A DNA stretch of 8,305 nt from an uncultured Demequina sp. (GCA_937925595.1 CALALQ010000264.1:1-8305), one strand, 5' to 3'; positions 1 to 5,694 are shown, counted from the first letter of the stretch. Notes: generated from the letters alone by a model not told the origin. Translations and numbers: made by a program.

Positions 1-1335
1 GAGCGACTCATTCTGGGTGGGGTGGGCGTGGATGAGGGGAGCAACGTCGTCCGGGTGAGCCTCCCAGCTGACGATGAGCTGAGCCTCACCGATCTGCTCG
101 CCGATGCGATCGCCGAGCATGTGGATTCCCACGACCGGACCGTCGACCACGCGAACGAGCTTGATGAAGCCCTGCGTGCCGAGGATCTGGCTCTTGCCGT
201 TGCCGCCGAGGTTGTACTCGAGAGCGACAACCTTGTCGTCTCCGTACGTCTCCTTGGCCTTGGCCTCGGTGAGGCCAACGGAGGCAAGTTCGGGGTTGCA
301 GTAGGTGACGCGAGGGATGTTCGCCTCGACGATGGGAGCGGGGTTCAGGCCCGCGATCGTCTCGGCGACGAAGATGCCCTGGCCGAAGCCGCGGTGGGCG
401 AGCTGCAGGCCGGGGACGATGTCGCCGACCGCATAGATGTTGGCGACGCCCGTGTGGAGGCGCTCGTCGGTGAGAACGAAGCCGCGATCGATGCGGATGC
501 CCTGCTCCTCGTAGCCGACGCCCTCGGTGCGGGGGCCGCGGCCAACCGCGACGAGCAGCACGTCGGCGGTGAGAGTGGTGCCGTCCTCAAGGGTGACGGT
601 CACGCCATTGTCGTCCTGGGTAACGCCCTGGAAGCGAACGCCAAGCTTGTAGTCGATGCCGCGGCGGCGGAACGCGCGCTCGAGGCCCTTCGACAGTGCC
701 TCGTCCTCATTGGGGGCGAGGTGGGGCAGAGCCTCGACGATCGTGACCTTCGCGCCGAAGCTGTTCCAGACCGAGGCGAACTCGACGCCGATGACGCCAC
801 CGCCGAGCACGATCGCGCTCGTGGGCACGGTGTCGAGCTCGAGGGCCTGGTCGGAGGTGATGACGCGACCGCCGATCTCGAGCCCCGGAAGCGAGCGAGC
901 GTACGAGCCGGTGGCGAGAACCACATTGCGACCGGTGTAGCGCTCGCCGTTGACCTCGACGGCATCGGGCCCAACGAGGCGGCCGCGGCCCTCGATGAGG
1001 GTCACGCCGCGAGAGTTCACGAGGCCCTGGAGGCCGCGGTAGAGGCGGTCGATGACGCCCTGCTTGTAGGCGTTGACCCCGTTCATGTCGATGCCGTTGA
1101 GAGCGGACAGCACGCCGTACTTGGAGCCTTCGCGGGCGTTGTCAGCGAGTTCCGCAGCGTGCAGCAGCGCCTTGGTGGGGATGCAGCCGTTGTGCAGGCA
1201 CGTGCCGCCGACCTTGGCCTCCTCGACGAGTCCTACGCTCAAACCCAGCTGCGAGGCGCGCAGCGCTGCGGCATATCCGCCGCTGCCACCTCCAAGAATG
1301 AGCACGTCAAACGAGTGAGGGGTGGACTCGGTCAC
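1..1335 (-). CDS. lpdA: Dihydrolipoyl dehydrogenase (E3), C-terminus cut by window edge
   Basis: FAD-dependent enzyme that reoxidises dihydrolipoamide to lipoamide with NAD+, as the shared E3 subunit of cytoplasmic pyruvate and 2-oxoglutarate dehydrogenase complexes and the glycine cleavage system. 445 residues are visible and only about a dozen are missing. Seen in order: N-terminal FAD-binding GGGSGG (15-20); redox disulfide GGTCLHNGCIPTK with C46 and C51; NAD-binding GGGVIG (178-183); second FAD motif AVGD (302-305); and the catalytic dyad H438 and E443 in HPTQNE next to the edge. The GTG start is chosen because AAGGAG (1344-1349) lies 8 nt upstream and the Rossmann fold begins a few residues later. 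This is the only gene here with a strong Shine-Dalgarno. A related mycothione or mercuric reductase is less likely, because the LHNGCIPTK form and overall length fit E3. No E2 or lipoate genes are visible; they could lie off the left edge. Confidence 0.95.
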   Translation of the reverse strand, partial: MTESTPHSFDVLILGGGSGGYAAALRASQLGLSVGLVEEAKVGGTCLHNGCIPTKALLHAAELADNAREGSKYGVLSALNGIDMNGVNAYKQGVIDRLYRGLQGLVNSRGVTLIEGRGRLVGPDAVEVNGERYTGRNVVLATGSYARSLPGLEIGGRVITSDQALELDTVPTSAIVLGGGVIGVEFASVWNSFGAKVTIVEALPHLAPNEDEALSKGLERAFRRRGIDYKLGVRFQGVTQDDNGVTVTLEDGTTLTADVLLVAVGRGPRTEGVGYEEQGIRIDRGFVLTDERLHTGVANIYAVGDIVPGLQLAHRGFGQGIFVAETIAGLNPAPIVEANIPRVTYCNPELASVGLTEAKAKETYGDDKVVALEYNLGGNGKSQILGTQGFIKLVRVVDGPVVGIHMLGDRIGEQIGEAQLIVSWEAHPDDVAPLIHAHPTQNESL

Positions 1336-1343
1336 GATGGGGT

Positions 1344-1349
1344 CTCCTT
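1344..1349 (-). promoter_or_regulatory. Shine-Dalgarno of lpdA
   Basis: AAGGAG on the minus strand, 8 nt before a GTG codon. It fixes the lpdA start and contrasts with the other unit-leading genes of the window, which have no such site. The lpdA mRNA therefore probably has a leader within the 94-bp divergent gap. I see no convincing -10/-35 pair for it there. Confidence 0.8.
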
Positions 1350-1417
1350 GTAAGGACAGACAGTCGGTATGTCCATCTTGCCACTCATAGACCGACTCGC
1401 GAACCGCGAACGGCGGC

Positions 1418-1423
1418 TAACCT
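1418..1423 (+). promoter_or_regulatory. Probable -10 element, leaderless start of the 107-aa gene
   Basis: TAACCT ends 6 nt before the ATG at 1430, which places the expected transcription start on the A of the ATG. No Shine-Dalgarno precedes this ATG. A tandem 7-bp repeat, CGCGAAC twice (1398-1411), sits just upstream between the expected -35 and -10 positions. I see no recognisable -35 hexamer. Confidence 0.55.
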
Positions 1424-1429
1424 GGGCGC

Positions 1430-1753
1430 ATGGGTTTGTTCTCGCGCAAAGCGAAGAAATCGGGGGCGCCTGTTTCCGGCAAGGACGCACAGGCGGAGAC
1501 CATCGCGCACCTCAAGGCGTTCGTCGAATCGCATGAGGGCTGCGAGGCATTCATCGAGCCTCCCACGCGGGTCACGCAGACCACCATGGTGGTCGTTGCG
1601 GACACCGGCGAATGGACGCGCAGGCGAGTTCCCGACCAGTCCGCGGCGCGCAAGGTGGCCGACAAGCTGGGTATCCCCGCCTTTGACGTGAACCTCTCCG
1701 GTTACCCCTCGCGCATGCGGGAGTGGAACGAGAAGAACCGCAAACAGCTCTAG
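1430..1753 (+). CDS. Conserved actinobacterial small protein, unknown function
   Basis: A 107-residue soluble protein with no signal peptide or membrane segment. It starts with a short basic stretch (MGLFSRKAKK) and continues as a compact alpha/beta-like domain. Distinctive stretches are FIEPPTRVTQTT (about 41-52), GEWTRRRVPD (about 60-69), LGIPAFDVNLSGYPSRMREW (about 80-99) and a basic tail. I recall similar short proteins in Micrococcales genomes, sometimes labelled oxidoreductase with little support; no cofactor motif is visible here. The start is supported by the -10-like TAACCT exactly 6 nt upstream. It is divergent from lpdA and convergent with pepA, so it is probably its own transcription unit. 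An overlapping minus-strand frame (1417-1665) has no promoter or family resemblance and looks like a shadow. Confidence 0.8.
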   Translation: MGLFSRKAKKSGAPVSGKDAQAETIAHLKAFVESHEGCEAFIEPPTRVTQTTMVVVADTGEWTRRRVPDQSAARKVADKLGIPAFDVNLSGYPSRMREWNEKNRKQL

Positions 1754-1755
1754 CG

Positions 1756-1786
1756 GCCCGACGCTGTGGCTGAGACAGCGCCGGGC
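1756..1786. terminator. Hairpin between convergent genes, possible bidirectional terminator
   Basis: GCCCGACGCTGT (1756-1767) pairs with ACAGCGCCGGGC (1775-1786) with one mismatch and a 7-nt loop. It lies 2 nt after the 107-aa gene stop and 16 nt beyond the pepA stop, in the 49-bp convergent gap. No U-tract follows on either strand, so it is a candidate L-shaped terminator of the kind often predicted in high-GC actinobacteria. Confidence 0.55.
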
Positions 1787-1802
1787 GTCGCCTGAGTCTG
1801 GG

Positions 1803-3239
1803 TTACGCCCGTGAGGCGATGAAGCGCAGCAGCGTGCGCAGCGAGGCTCCGGTAGCGCCAGAGGGAGCGGTGCCGTGCGGCGCTCCCTCGTTGAATGCCG
1901 GGCGCGCGATGTCGAGGTGAGCCCACGGCGTGTCGCCGACGAACTCCTTGAGGAACAGTCCTGCCGAGAGCATGCCTCCGCCGTTGGCGTCGCCGATGTT
2001 GCGAATGTCCGCGACCTTCGAGTCGATGGATTCGCGCAGGTGCGCGGGAAGCGGCATGGGCCACATGGGCTCGCCAGCGGCGTTTGCCGCCTCGATCACT
2101 TCATCGCGAATGGCGTCGTCCCCCATGACGCCAGAGGTCTGGGTGCCGAGCGCCATTCCCTGAGCTCCCGTGAGGGTCGCGACGTCGAGCACCACGTCAG
2201 GGTTCTCCTCGACGGCGAGCGCGAGGCCGTCGGCCATGACAAGGCGACCCTCAGCGTCGGTGTTGAGCACCTCGACGGTCTTGCCGCCGTGGATGCGGAT
2301 GACGTCGGAGGGGCGCTGGGCCCCGCCTCCGGGCATGTTCTCCGCGATGCACAGCCATCCGGTGACCGCGGTGCCGAGGCCAAGGCGAGCGGCCGCGACA
2401 ACGGTGTGCAGCACGATCGCCGCCCCGGACATGTCCGACTTCATGGTCTCCATGGACTTGGACGGCTTGATTGAGATGCCACCCGTGTCGAAGGTGATGC
2501 CCTTGCCCACGAGCGCGACGGTGCTCTTGGCGCCGTCGGGGTTGTACGCGATGCGCACGAGTCGCGGCGGGCGAGTCGAGCCCTGGCCCACGCCCAGGAT
2601 GCCGCCGCAGCCGTCCTCCTTGAGGGCGTCGACGTCCCACACCTTGACCTCGAGGCCGTGCTCCTTGGCAAGTGCCACCGCCGTGTCCGCGAGGACGGAG
2701 GGGTACATGTCGAGCGGGGGAGTGTTGACCAGGTCGCGAGACGCGTTGGTCTCGGCGGCGACGATCTCTCCGCGTGTCACGGCGTCCTCTGACGCGCCCG
2801 CGATGAGCCACTCGACATCCACGGTCTTGGGCTCCGACTTGTACGCCGTGAAGGAATAGGAGCCGAGCAGCACTCCCTGAGTCACGGCGGCAGCGTCGCT
2901 GTCGCTGGCGATGGGCAGCGCCACCACGACGCGCTCGGCCTTCTTGCCCACGGCGCGCGAGGCGGAGCCGGCGGCCTCGCGGAGGTCGTTGGCGTCACCG
3001 GACCCAATACCGACTCCCACCACCCGCGTGGCCGCAACAGCGTCGGCACCAGGCACGACGGTGGTGGAGCAGTGCTTGCCGCTCGCCTCCAGCGCGCCAA
3101 AGGCGGCGTCGAGAGCGGCGCGAGCGTCGTCCGCAAGCTGCGGATGCGGGGCGACCGTGCCCTCGGAGGTGATGCCGACGATCAGGGCGTCGGCGGAAAG
3201 GGTGGCAATTGCGTCGGAACTAGGTGAAGAAGACGTCAT
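1803..3239 (-). CDS. pepA: Leucyl aminopeptidase, M17 family
   Basis: Cytoplasmic two-metal aminopeptidase that removes N-terminal residues, preferentially leucine-like, from peptides in protein turnover. 478 residues fit the M17 family. The N-terminal alpha/beta domain is about residues 1-160 and the catalytic domain about 165-478. All expected catalytic residues are visible with the spacing of E. coli PepA: metal ligands K246 and D251 in GKGITFDTGG, catalytic K258, D269 in KSDMSG, and D328, E330 and R332 in the signature NTDAEGRL. The ATG at 3237-3239 is chosen because it begins the family-like N-terminus and has TAGGCT 6 nt upstream; there is no Shine-Dalgarno, so a leaderless mRNA is likely. 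It is divergent from pyrD with 32 bp between start codons, and its 3' end faces the 107-aa gene. In mycobacteria the homologue lies near lipoate and E2 genes, so closeness to lpdA may be conserved; this is recollection. Confidence 0.96.
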   Translation of the reverse strand: MTSSSPSSDAIATLSADALIVGITSEGTVAPHPQLADDARAALDAAFGALEASGKHCSTTVVPGADAVAATRVVGVGIGSGDANDLREAAGSASRAVGKKAERVVVALPIASDSDAAAVTQGVLLGSYSFTAYKSEPKTVDVEWLIAGASEDAVTRGEIVAAETNASRDLVNTPPLDMYPSVLADTAVALAKEHGLEVKVWDVDALKEDGCGGILGVGQGSTRPPRLVRIAYNPDGAKSTVALVGKGITFDTGGISIKPSKSMETMKSDMSGAAIVLHTVVAAARLGLGTAVTGWLCIAENMPGGGAQRPSDVIRIHGGKTVEVLNTDAEGRLVMADGLALAVEENPDVVLDVATLTGAQGMALGTQTSGVMGDDAIRDEVIEAANAAGEPMWPMPLPAHLRESIDSKVADIRNIGDANGGGMLSAGLFLKEFVGDTPWAHLDIARPAFNEGAPHGTAPSGATGASLRTLLRFIASRA

Positions 3240-3245
3240 GAAGCG

Positions 3246-3251
3246 AGCCTA
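3246..3251 (-). promoter_or_regulatory. Probable -10 element, leaderless start of pepA
   Basis: TAGGCT on the minus strand ends 6 nt before the pepA ATG, placing the predicted transcription start on the A at 3239. The 17-nt-spaced -35 position would lie over the pyrD start codon and holds no consensus hexamer. Confidence 0.6.
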
Positions 3252-3259
3252 ACCCGCAC

Positions 3260-3265
3260 TACGGT
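3260..3265 (+). promoter_or_regulatory. Probable -10 element, leaderless start of pyrD
   Basis: TACGGT ends 6 nt before the pyrD ATG at 3272. GGAG lies only 2 nt before the ATG, too close to act as a normal Shine-Dalgarno. Only 8 bp separate this hexamer from the opposing pepA -10 hexamer, so the two core promoters overlap. Confidence 0.6.
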
Positions 3266-3271
3266 GGAGCC

Positions 3272-4264
3272 ATGTACCGCGCGTTCTATCGCCATGTGCT
3301 GTGCCGCGTCGACGCCGAAAGGGCGCACCGCATCGGGGTGATGGCCTTCGCGAGGCTGCGGTGGATGTTCCGGAAGGGACGCTCGCTCGACGCGGGAGTC
3401 AAGGCGATGGGCCTGACGTTCCCAGGGGTCGTTGGCCTCGCGGCGGGAATGGACAAGAACGCAGAGGCGGTGGTGGGTCTCGCCAACGGCGGCTTCGGCT
3501 TCGTTGAGGTGGGCACAGTCACCGCTCGCCCGCAGCCGGGCAACCCCAAGCCGCGCTCGTGGCGAGAACTCGATGTGCACGGCCTGCGCAATCAGATGGG
3601 CTTCAACAACGAAGGCGCTGACGCGATGGCCCGACGCTTGGCCCGGCTGCGCTCCACAGCTCGCGGGCGGCAGGTGGTTGTGGGGGTCAACATCGGCAAG
3701 ACCAAGGTGACGCCGGCCGACGAAGCGGCCGCCGACTACGCCTACTCGGCCCGGACGCTCGCCGCGTACGCGGACTATCTCGTCGTGAATGTGTCATCTC
3801 CCAATACGCCGGGGCTGCGGGACCTGCAGTCGGTGGACGCGCTGCGGCCGATTCTTGAGCACGTGCGCCGCGCCGCGGATGAGGCCGTGCCGGAGCGCCG
3901 GGTGCCGCTGCTGGTGAAGATCGCGCCGGATCTCGCCGACGAGGACGTGGATGCCGTGACGGACCTTGCGCTCGAGCTGGGCTTGGACGGGATTGTCGCG
4001 ACGAATACGACAATCGATCACGATCGCGGTCCTGGAGGGCTGTCCGGTCCGCCCGTCAGGGACAGGGCGCTTGAGGTGGTGCGGCGCATCCGCGAGCGGG
4101 CGGGGGACAGGCTCACGATCATCGGTGTGGGAGGGATCTCCGGCGAGGCGGATGCAAGGGCGTTCCTCGATGCCGGAGCCGATCTCTTGCAGCTGTACAC
4201 GGCGTTCGTCTACGAGGGCCCATGGTGGGTCGCGAGGCTGAATAGGGCCCTAGCGGCGCGGTAG
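3272..4264 (+). CDS. pyrD: Dihydroorotate dehydrogenase (quinone), class 2
   Basis: FMN enzyme of de novo pyrimidine synthesis that oxidises dihydroorotate to orotate and passes electrons to the membrane quinone pool. The 330 residues comprise an N-terminal extension (about 1-40) with the amphipathic helices that attach class 2 enzymes to the membrane, then a TIM barrel. Visible motifs are [13 protein letters not shown] (55-67), [17 protein letters not shown] (79-95), NQMGFNNEG (107-115) and [12 protein letters not shown] (172-183). In the last, S176 occupies the place of the catalytic base, which is cysteine in class 1. ATNTT (243-247) and [11 protein letters not shown] (285-295) bind FMN. 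Serine and the N-terminal extension argue for class 2. The ATG is supported by the 6-nt-spaced -10 hexamer. No other pyr gene is adjacent. It ends in TAG, 46 nt before a 56-bp palindrome that may end its transcript. Confidence 0.96.
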   Translation: MYRAFYRHVLCRVDAERAHRIGVMAFARLRWMFRKGRSLDAGVKAMGLTFPGVVGLAAGMDKNAEAVVGLANGGFGFVEVGTVTARPQPGNPKPRSWRELDVHGLRNQMGFNNEGADAMARRLARLRSTARGRQVVVGVNIGKTKVTPADEAAADYAYSARTLAAYADYLVVNVSSPNTPGLRDLQSVDALRPILEHVRRAADEAVPERRVPLLVKIAPDLADEDVDAVTDLALELGLDGIVATNTTIDHDRGPGGLSGPPVRDRALEVVRRIRERAGDRLTIIGVGGISGEADARAFLDAGADLLQLYTAFVYEGPWWVARLNRALAAR

Positions 4265-4459
4265 CGGCGGCGCGAGCGGCGCTAGGTGCGCTAGCGGCGC
4301 GCACCACCCGGTTGCGGTACTTGAGTGTCGCGAAACGGCCGTTTCGCGACACTCAGATACCGCAACAAGGAGTGGGTGGAAGTTTCCGGAAACGTGGGGA
4401 ACTGTTGGCGGCAGATGCGCGTTGGGATGGATGTACGTACCTGCCAGGCGTACATGCAT
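4250..4459 (-). CDS. Doubtful 69-codon ORF with a strong ribosome-binding site
   Basis: On the minus strand AAGGAG (4466-4471) sits 6 nt before an ATG (4457-4459), in the spacer downstream of the aldo/keto reductase. The frame begins MHVRLAGTYIHP and runs 69 codons, straight through the 56-bp palindrome and into the end of pyrD on the opposite strand. The initiation site is the best-looking on that strand after that of lpdA. The protein has no recognisable domain and its second half is a proline/alanine-rich readthrough of repeats. Either only the first few codons matter, as in a leader peptide, or the site is coincidental. I lean to coincidence or a remnant. Confidence 0.2.
   Translation of the reverse strand: MHVRLAGTYIHPNAHLPPTVPHVSGNFHPLLVAVSECRETAVSRHSSTATGWCAPLAHLAPLAPPLPRR
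4280..4296. repeat. Small hairpin after pyrD within a GCGGCGC-rich tract
   Basis: CGCTAG (4280-4285) pairs with CTAGCG (4291-4296) over a 5-nt loop. The surrounding 50 bp, from the last pyrD codons onward, repeat the motif TAGCGGCGC in slightly varied form: CTAGCGGCGCG occurs at 4250 and again at 4291 with only its last base changed. This may be slippage-derived low-complexity sequence. Confidence 0.4.
4311..4366. repeat. 56-bp near-perfect palindrome between pyrD and the aldo/keto reductase
   Basis: The dyad axis lies between 4338 and 4339. A 34-bp core (4322-4355) is perfectly palindromic and centred on AAACGG/CCGTTT. Outside two mismatched pairs (4320/4357 and 4321/4356) the arms resume with GTTGCGGTA (4311-4319) and TACCGCAAC (4358-4366), giving 26 of 28 matching pairs. 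There is no spacer between the arms. In RNA it would fold into one very long hairpin and could end both convergent transcripts, but no T-run follows on either side. It could instead be a dispersed genomic palindrome or a protein-binding site; one window cannot separate these. Confidence 0.85.
4382..4393. repeat. 12-bp perfect palindrome GTTTCCGGAAAC
   Basis: A perfect 12-bp palindrome 15 bp to the right of the 56-bp one. No promoter or gene start is nearby, so a role as an operator is not supported by position. Confidence 0.4.
4432..4454. repeat. Imperfect inverted repeat TGTACG...CGTACA
   Basis: TGTACG (4432-4437) pairs with CGTACA (4449-4454). Inside, CCTG (4440-4443) pairs with CAGG (4445-4448), leaving a 2-nt bulge and one central base. 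It overlaps the first codons of the doubtful minus-strand ORF and could fold in either transcript. No function can be assigned. Confidence 0.35.
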
Positions 4460-4476
4460 TGTTTTCTCCTTTGAGG

Positions 4477-4508
4477 TGAGGGCCCCGGCTAAGCAGCCGG
4501 GGCCCTCA
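4477..4508. terminator. 14-bp GC-rich hairpin, likely terminator of the aldo/keto reductase gene
   Basis: TGAGGGCCCCGGCT (4477-4490) and AGCCGGGGCCCTCA (4495-4508) are perfect complements around a 4-nt loop, AAGC. On the minus strand it begins 24 nt after the reductase stop codon, the usual place for an intrinsic terminator. No U-tract follows in either direction. Its strength and position still make termination the simplest reading, and it could also stop transcripts coming from pyrD. Confidence 0.7.
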
Positions 4509-4532
4509 TCGCATTCAAGGGAGAGTTGCGGC

Positions 4533-5540
4533 TCAGCGCGACGCCGGGCTCGCCTCCGCAGTGCGGGCAGGGTCTCGCTCCACGACGTCGCCCAGGGCCT
4601 CGTCGATGCTGGCCATGAGCTCTGCGGGGATCTCCACGCCAGAGGCCTTGGCGTTCTCCACGACCTGTTCGGGGCGCGACGCTCCGATGATCGCGGCGGC
4701 CACATTGTCGTTCTGCAGCACCCACGCCACCGCGAGCTGGGCAAGGGACAGGCCGAGTTCATCGGCAATGGGCTGCAGGTTCTGCACGCGGGTGAGCACG
4801 TCGTCGTTGAGGAAGCGCTTGATCATGTTCGCGCCGCCCTTCTCGTCCGTCGCTCGCGAGCCCTCCGGCAGGGGAGCGCCCGGCTTGTACTTGCCCGTCA
4901 GGACTCCCTGCGCGATGGGCGACCACACGATCTGGCTGAGGCCCTCTTCCTTGGACGTGGGAACGACCTCAGCCTCGATGACGCGCCACAGCATCGAGTA
5001 CTGCGGCTGATTCGAGACGAAGGGGATCTTTAGCTCGCGAGCGAGCTTGGCTCCCGCAGCGATCTGCTCCGCGGTCCATTCGCTGACGCCGATGTACAGC
5101 GCCTTTCCCTGGTGCACGATGTCCGCGAACGCGCTCATCGTCTCCTCGAGAGGGGTCGAGTGGTCATAGCGATGTGCCTGGTACAGGTCCACATAGTCCG
5201 TCTGAAGGCGCTCGAGCGAGCCCTCGATGGAGCGCATAATGTGCTTGCGGGACAGTCCGCCGTCGTTCGCACCGCGCGGACCCACGGGCCAATAGAGCTT
5301 CGTGAAGATCTCAAGGCTGTCGCGGCGCTCACCCTTGAGGATGTCGCCAAGCACCACCTCTGCAGCCGTGTTGGCGTAGGCGTCTGCGGTGTCGAAAGAC
5401 GTGATGCCCACGTCGAGCGCCGCCTTCACACAAGCGGCGGCCTGCTCGTTCTCCACCTGCGATGCGTGGGTGAGCCAGTTGCCGTAGGTGATCTCCGTGA
5501 TCTTGAGGCCGGAGTTGCCCAGATAGCGATAGTTGACCAT
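4533..5540 (-). CDS. Aldo/keto reductase, potassium-channel beta-subunit-like subgroup
   Basis: A 335-residue cytoplasmic NADPH-dependent oxidoreductase with a TIM barrel; substrate unknown. The catalytic tetrad is visible: D50 and Y55 in FDTADAY, K81 in FTKLYWP and H123 in YQAHRYD. Other family features are the start YRYLGNSGLKITEITYGNW, GVSEWTAEQI (151-160), SPIAQGVLTGKY (207-218) and the NADPH-phosphate-binding IIGASRPEQVVEN (284-296). The long opening and the QAHRYD region resemble the AKR6/Kv-beta and YghZ-like branch, whose bacterial members reduce diverse aldehydes and ketones; a specific activity cannot be inferred. The last 15 residues are a loose A/S/R-rich tail. The ATG is supported by TAGCCT 6 nt upstream, with no Shine-Dalgarno. 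It is probably monocistronic: a strong hairpin follows, and 203 bp separate it from the upstream DUF3043 gene. Confidence 0.93.
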   Translation of the reverse strand: MVNYRYLGNSGLKITEITYGNWLTHASQVENEQAAACVKAALDVGITSFDTADAYANTAAEVVLGDILKGERRDSLEIFTKLYWPVGPRGANDGGLSRKHIMRSIEGSLERLQTDYVDLYQAHRYDHSTPLEETMSAFADIVHQGKALYIGVSEWTAEQIAAGAKLARELKIPFVSNQPQYSMLWRVIEAEVVPTSKEEGLSQIVWSPIAQGVLTGKYKPGAPLPEGSRATDEKGGANMIKRFLNDDVLTRVQNLQPIADELGLSLAQLAVAWVLQNDNVAAAIIGASRPEQVVENAKASGVEIPAELMASIDEALGDVVERDPARTAEASPASR

Positions 5541-5546
5541 GCCCCA

Positions 5547-5552
5547 AGGCTA
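5547..5552 (-). promoter_or_regulatory. Probable -10 element, leaderless start of the aldo/keto reductase
   Basis: TAGCCT on the minus strand ends 6 nt before the ATG at 5540. Just upstream lies a dyad, TTGGT-A-ACCAA (5558-5568), within the -35 to -10 spacer region, where a repressor could act. No consensus -35 is seen. Confidence 0.55.
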
Positions 5553-5557
5553 ACCGC

Positions 5558-5568
5558 TTGGTAACCAA
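5558..5568. promoter_or_regulatory. Candidate operator upstream of the aldo/keto reductase
   Basis: An 11-bp inverted repeat, TTGGT-A-ACCAA, 5 bp upstream of the predicted -10. A second overlapping dyad, CCAAG (5544-5548) with CTTGG (5557-5561), brackets the -10. The arms are short, so chance is possible. No regulator gene is in the window. Confidence 0.3.
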
Positions 5569-5595
5569 ACCGCCTCAGGTGCGCCAGCGTCGGAC

Positions 5596-5694
5596 CGCTC
5601 CGCACGGACGATGGGACAGAAGTGACAGATGGGACGCGAAATGGCCGTCCCGGCGCCTCACCAGCCCCACGGTTCACATCGTCCGTGCGGAGCG
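5596..5694. repeat. 99-bp inverted-repeat element with 18-bp perfect arms
   Basis: CGCTCCGCACGGACGATG (5596-5613) and its exact complement (5677-5694) enclose 63 bp. The core holds an internal hairpin, GGGACG (5631-5636) with CGTCCC (5646-5651), and a direct repeat of GATGGGAC (5610-5617 and 5628-5635). There is no ORF of note and no flanking target-site duplication. It lies 50 bp beyond the DUF3043 stop and 55 bp upstream of the reductase start. Possible readings are a structured 3' untranslated region or terminator of the nadA unit, a small RNA, or a MITE-like element. A U-tract is absent. Confidence 0.7.

Noticed and set aside
22..1353. 443-codon open frame on the plus strand
   Set aside because: Exactly antisense to lpdA, which has all its catalytic motifs. 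Long antisense frames are expected in high-GC genes with few A/T third positions. The translation is low-complexity in V/A/D/E/G and shows no family.
1875..2859. Plus-strand frames of 199 and 229 codons opposite pepA
   Set aside because: Shadows of the pepA reading frame, with no initiation signal or domain.
3266..3269. GGAG before pyrD as a Shine-Dalgarno
   Set aside because: It ends only 2 nt before the ATG, too close for normal pairing during initiation; the -10 spacing explains the start better.
4311..4366. Palindrome as a chromosome-partition (parS) or dif site
   Set aside because: The core has GTTTCGCGAC rather than the parS-type GTTTCACGTGAAAC, and it lacks the XerC/XerD arm arrangement of dif.
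4422..5033. 203-codon plus-strand frame starting in the spacer and running over the reductase gene
   Set aside because: Most of it is antisense to the reductase, and it crosses the terminator hairpin. No family resemblance.
5596..5694. Inverted-repeat element as a complete MITE
   Set aside because: No flanking direct duplication was found and only one copy is visible, so mobility is not claimed; it is kept as a structured repeat.
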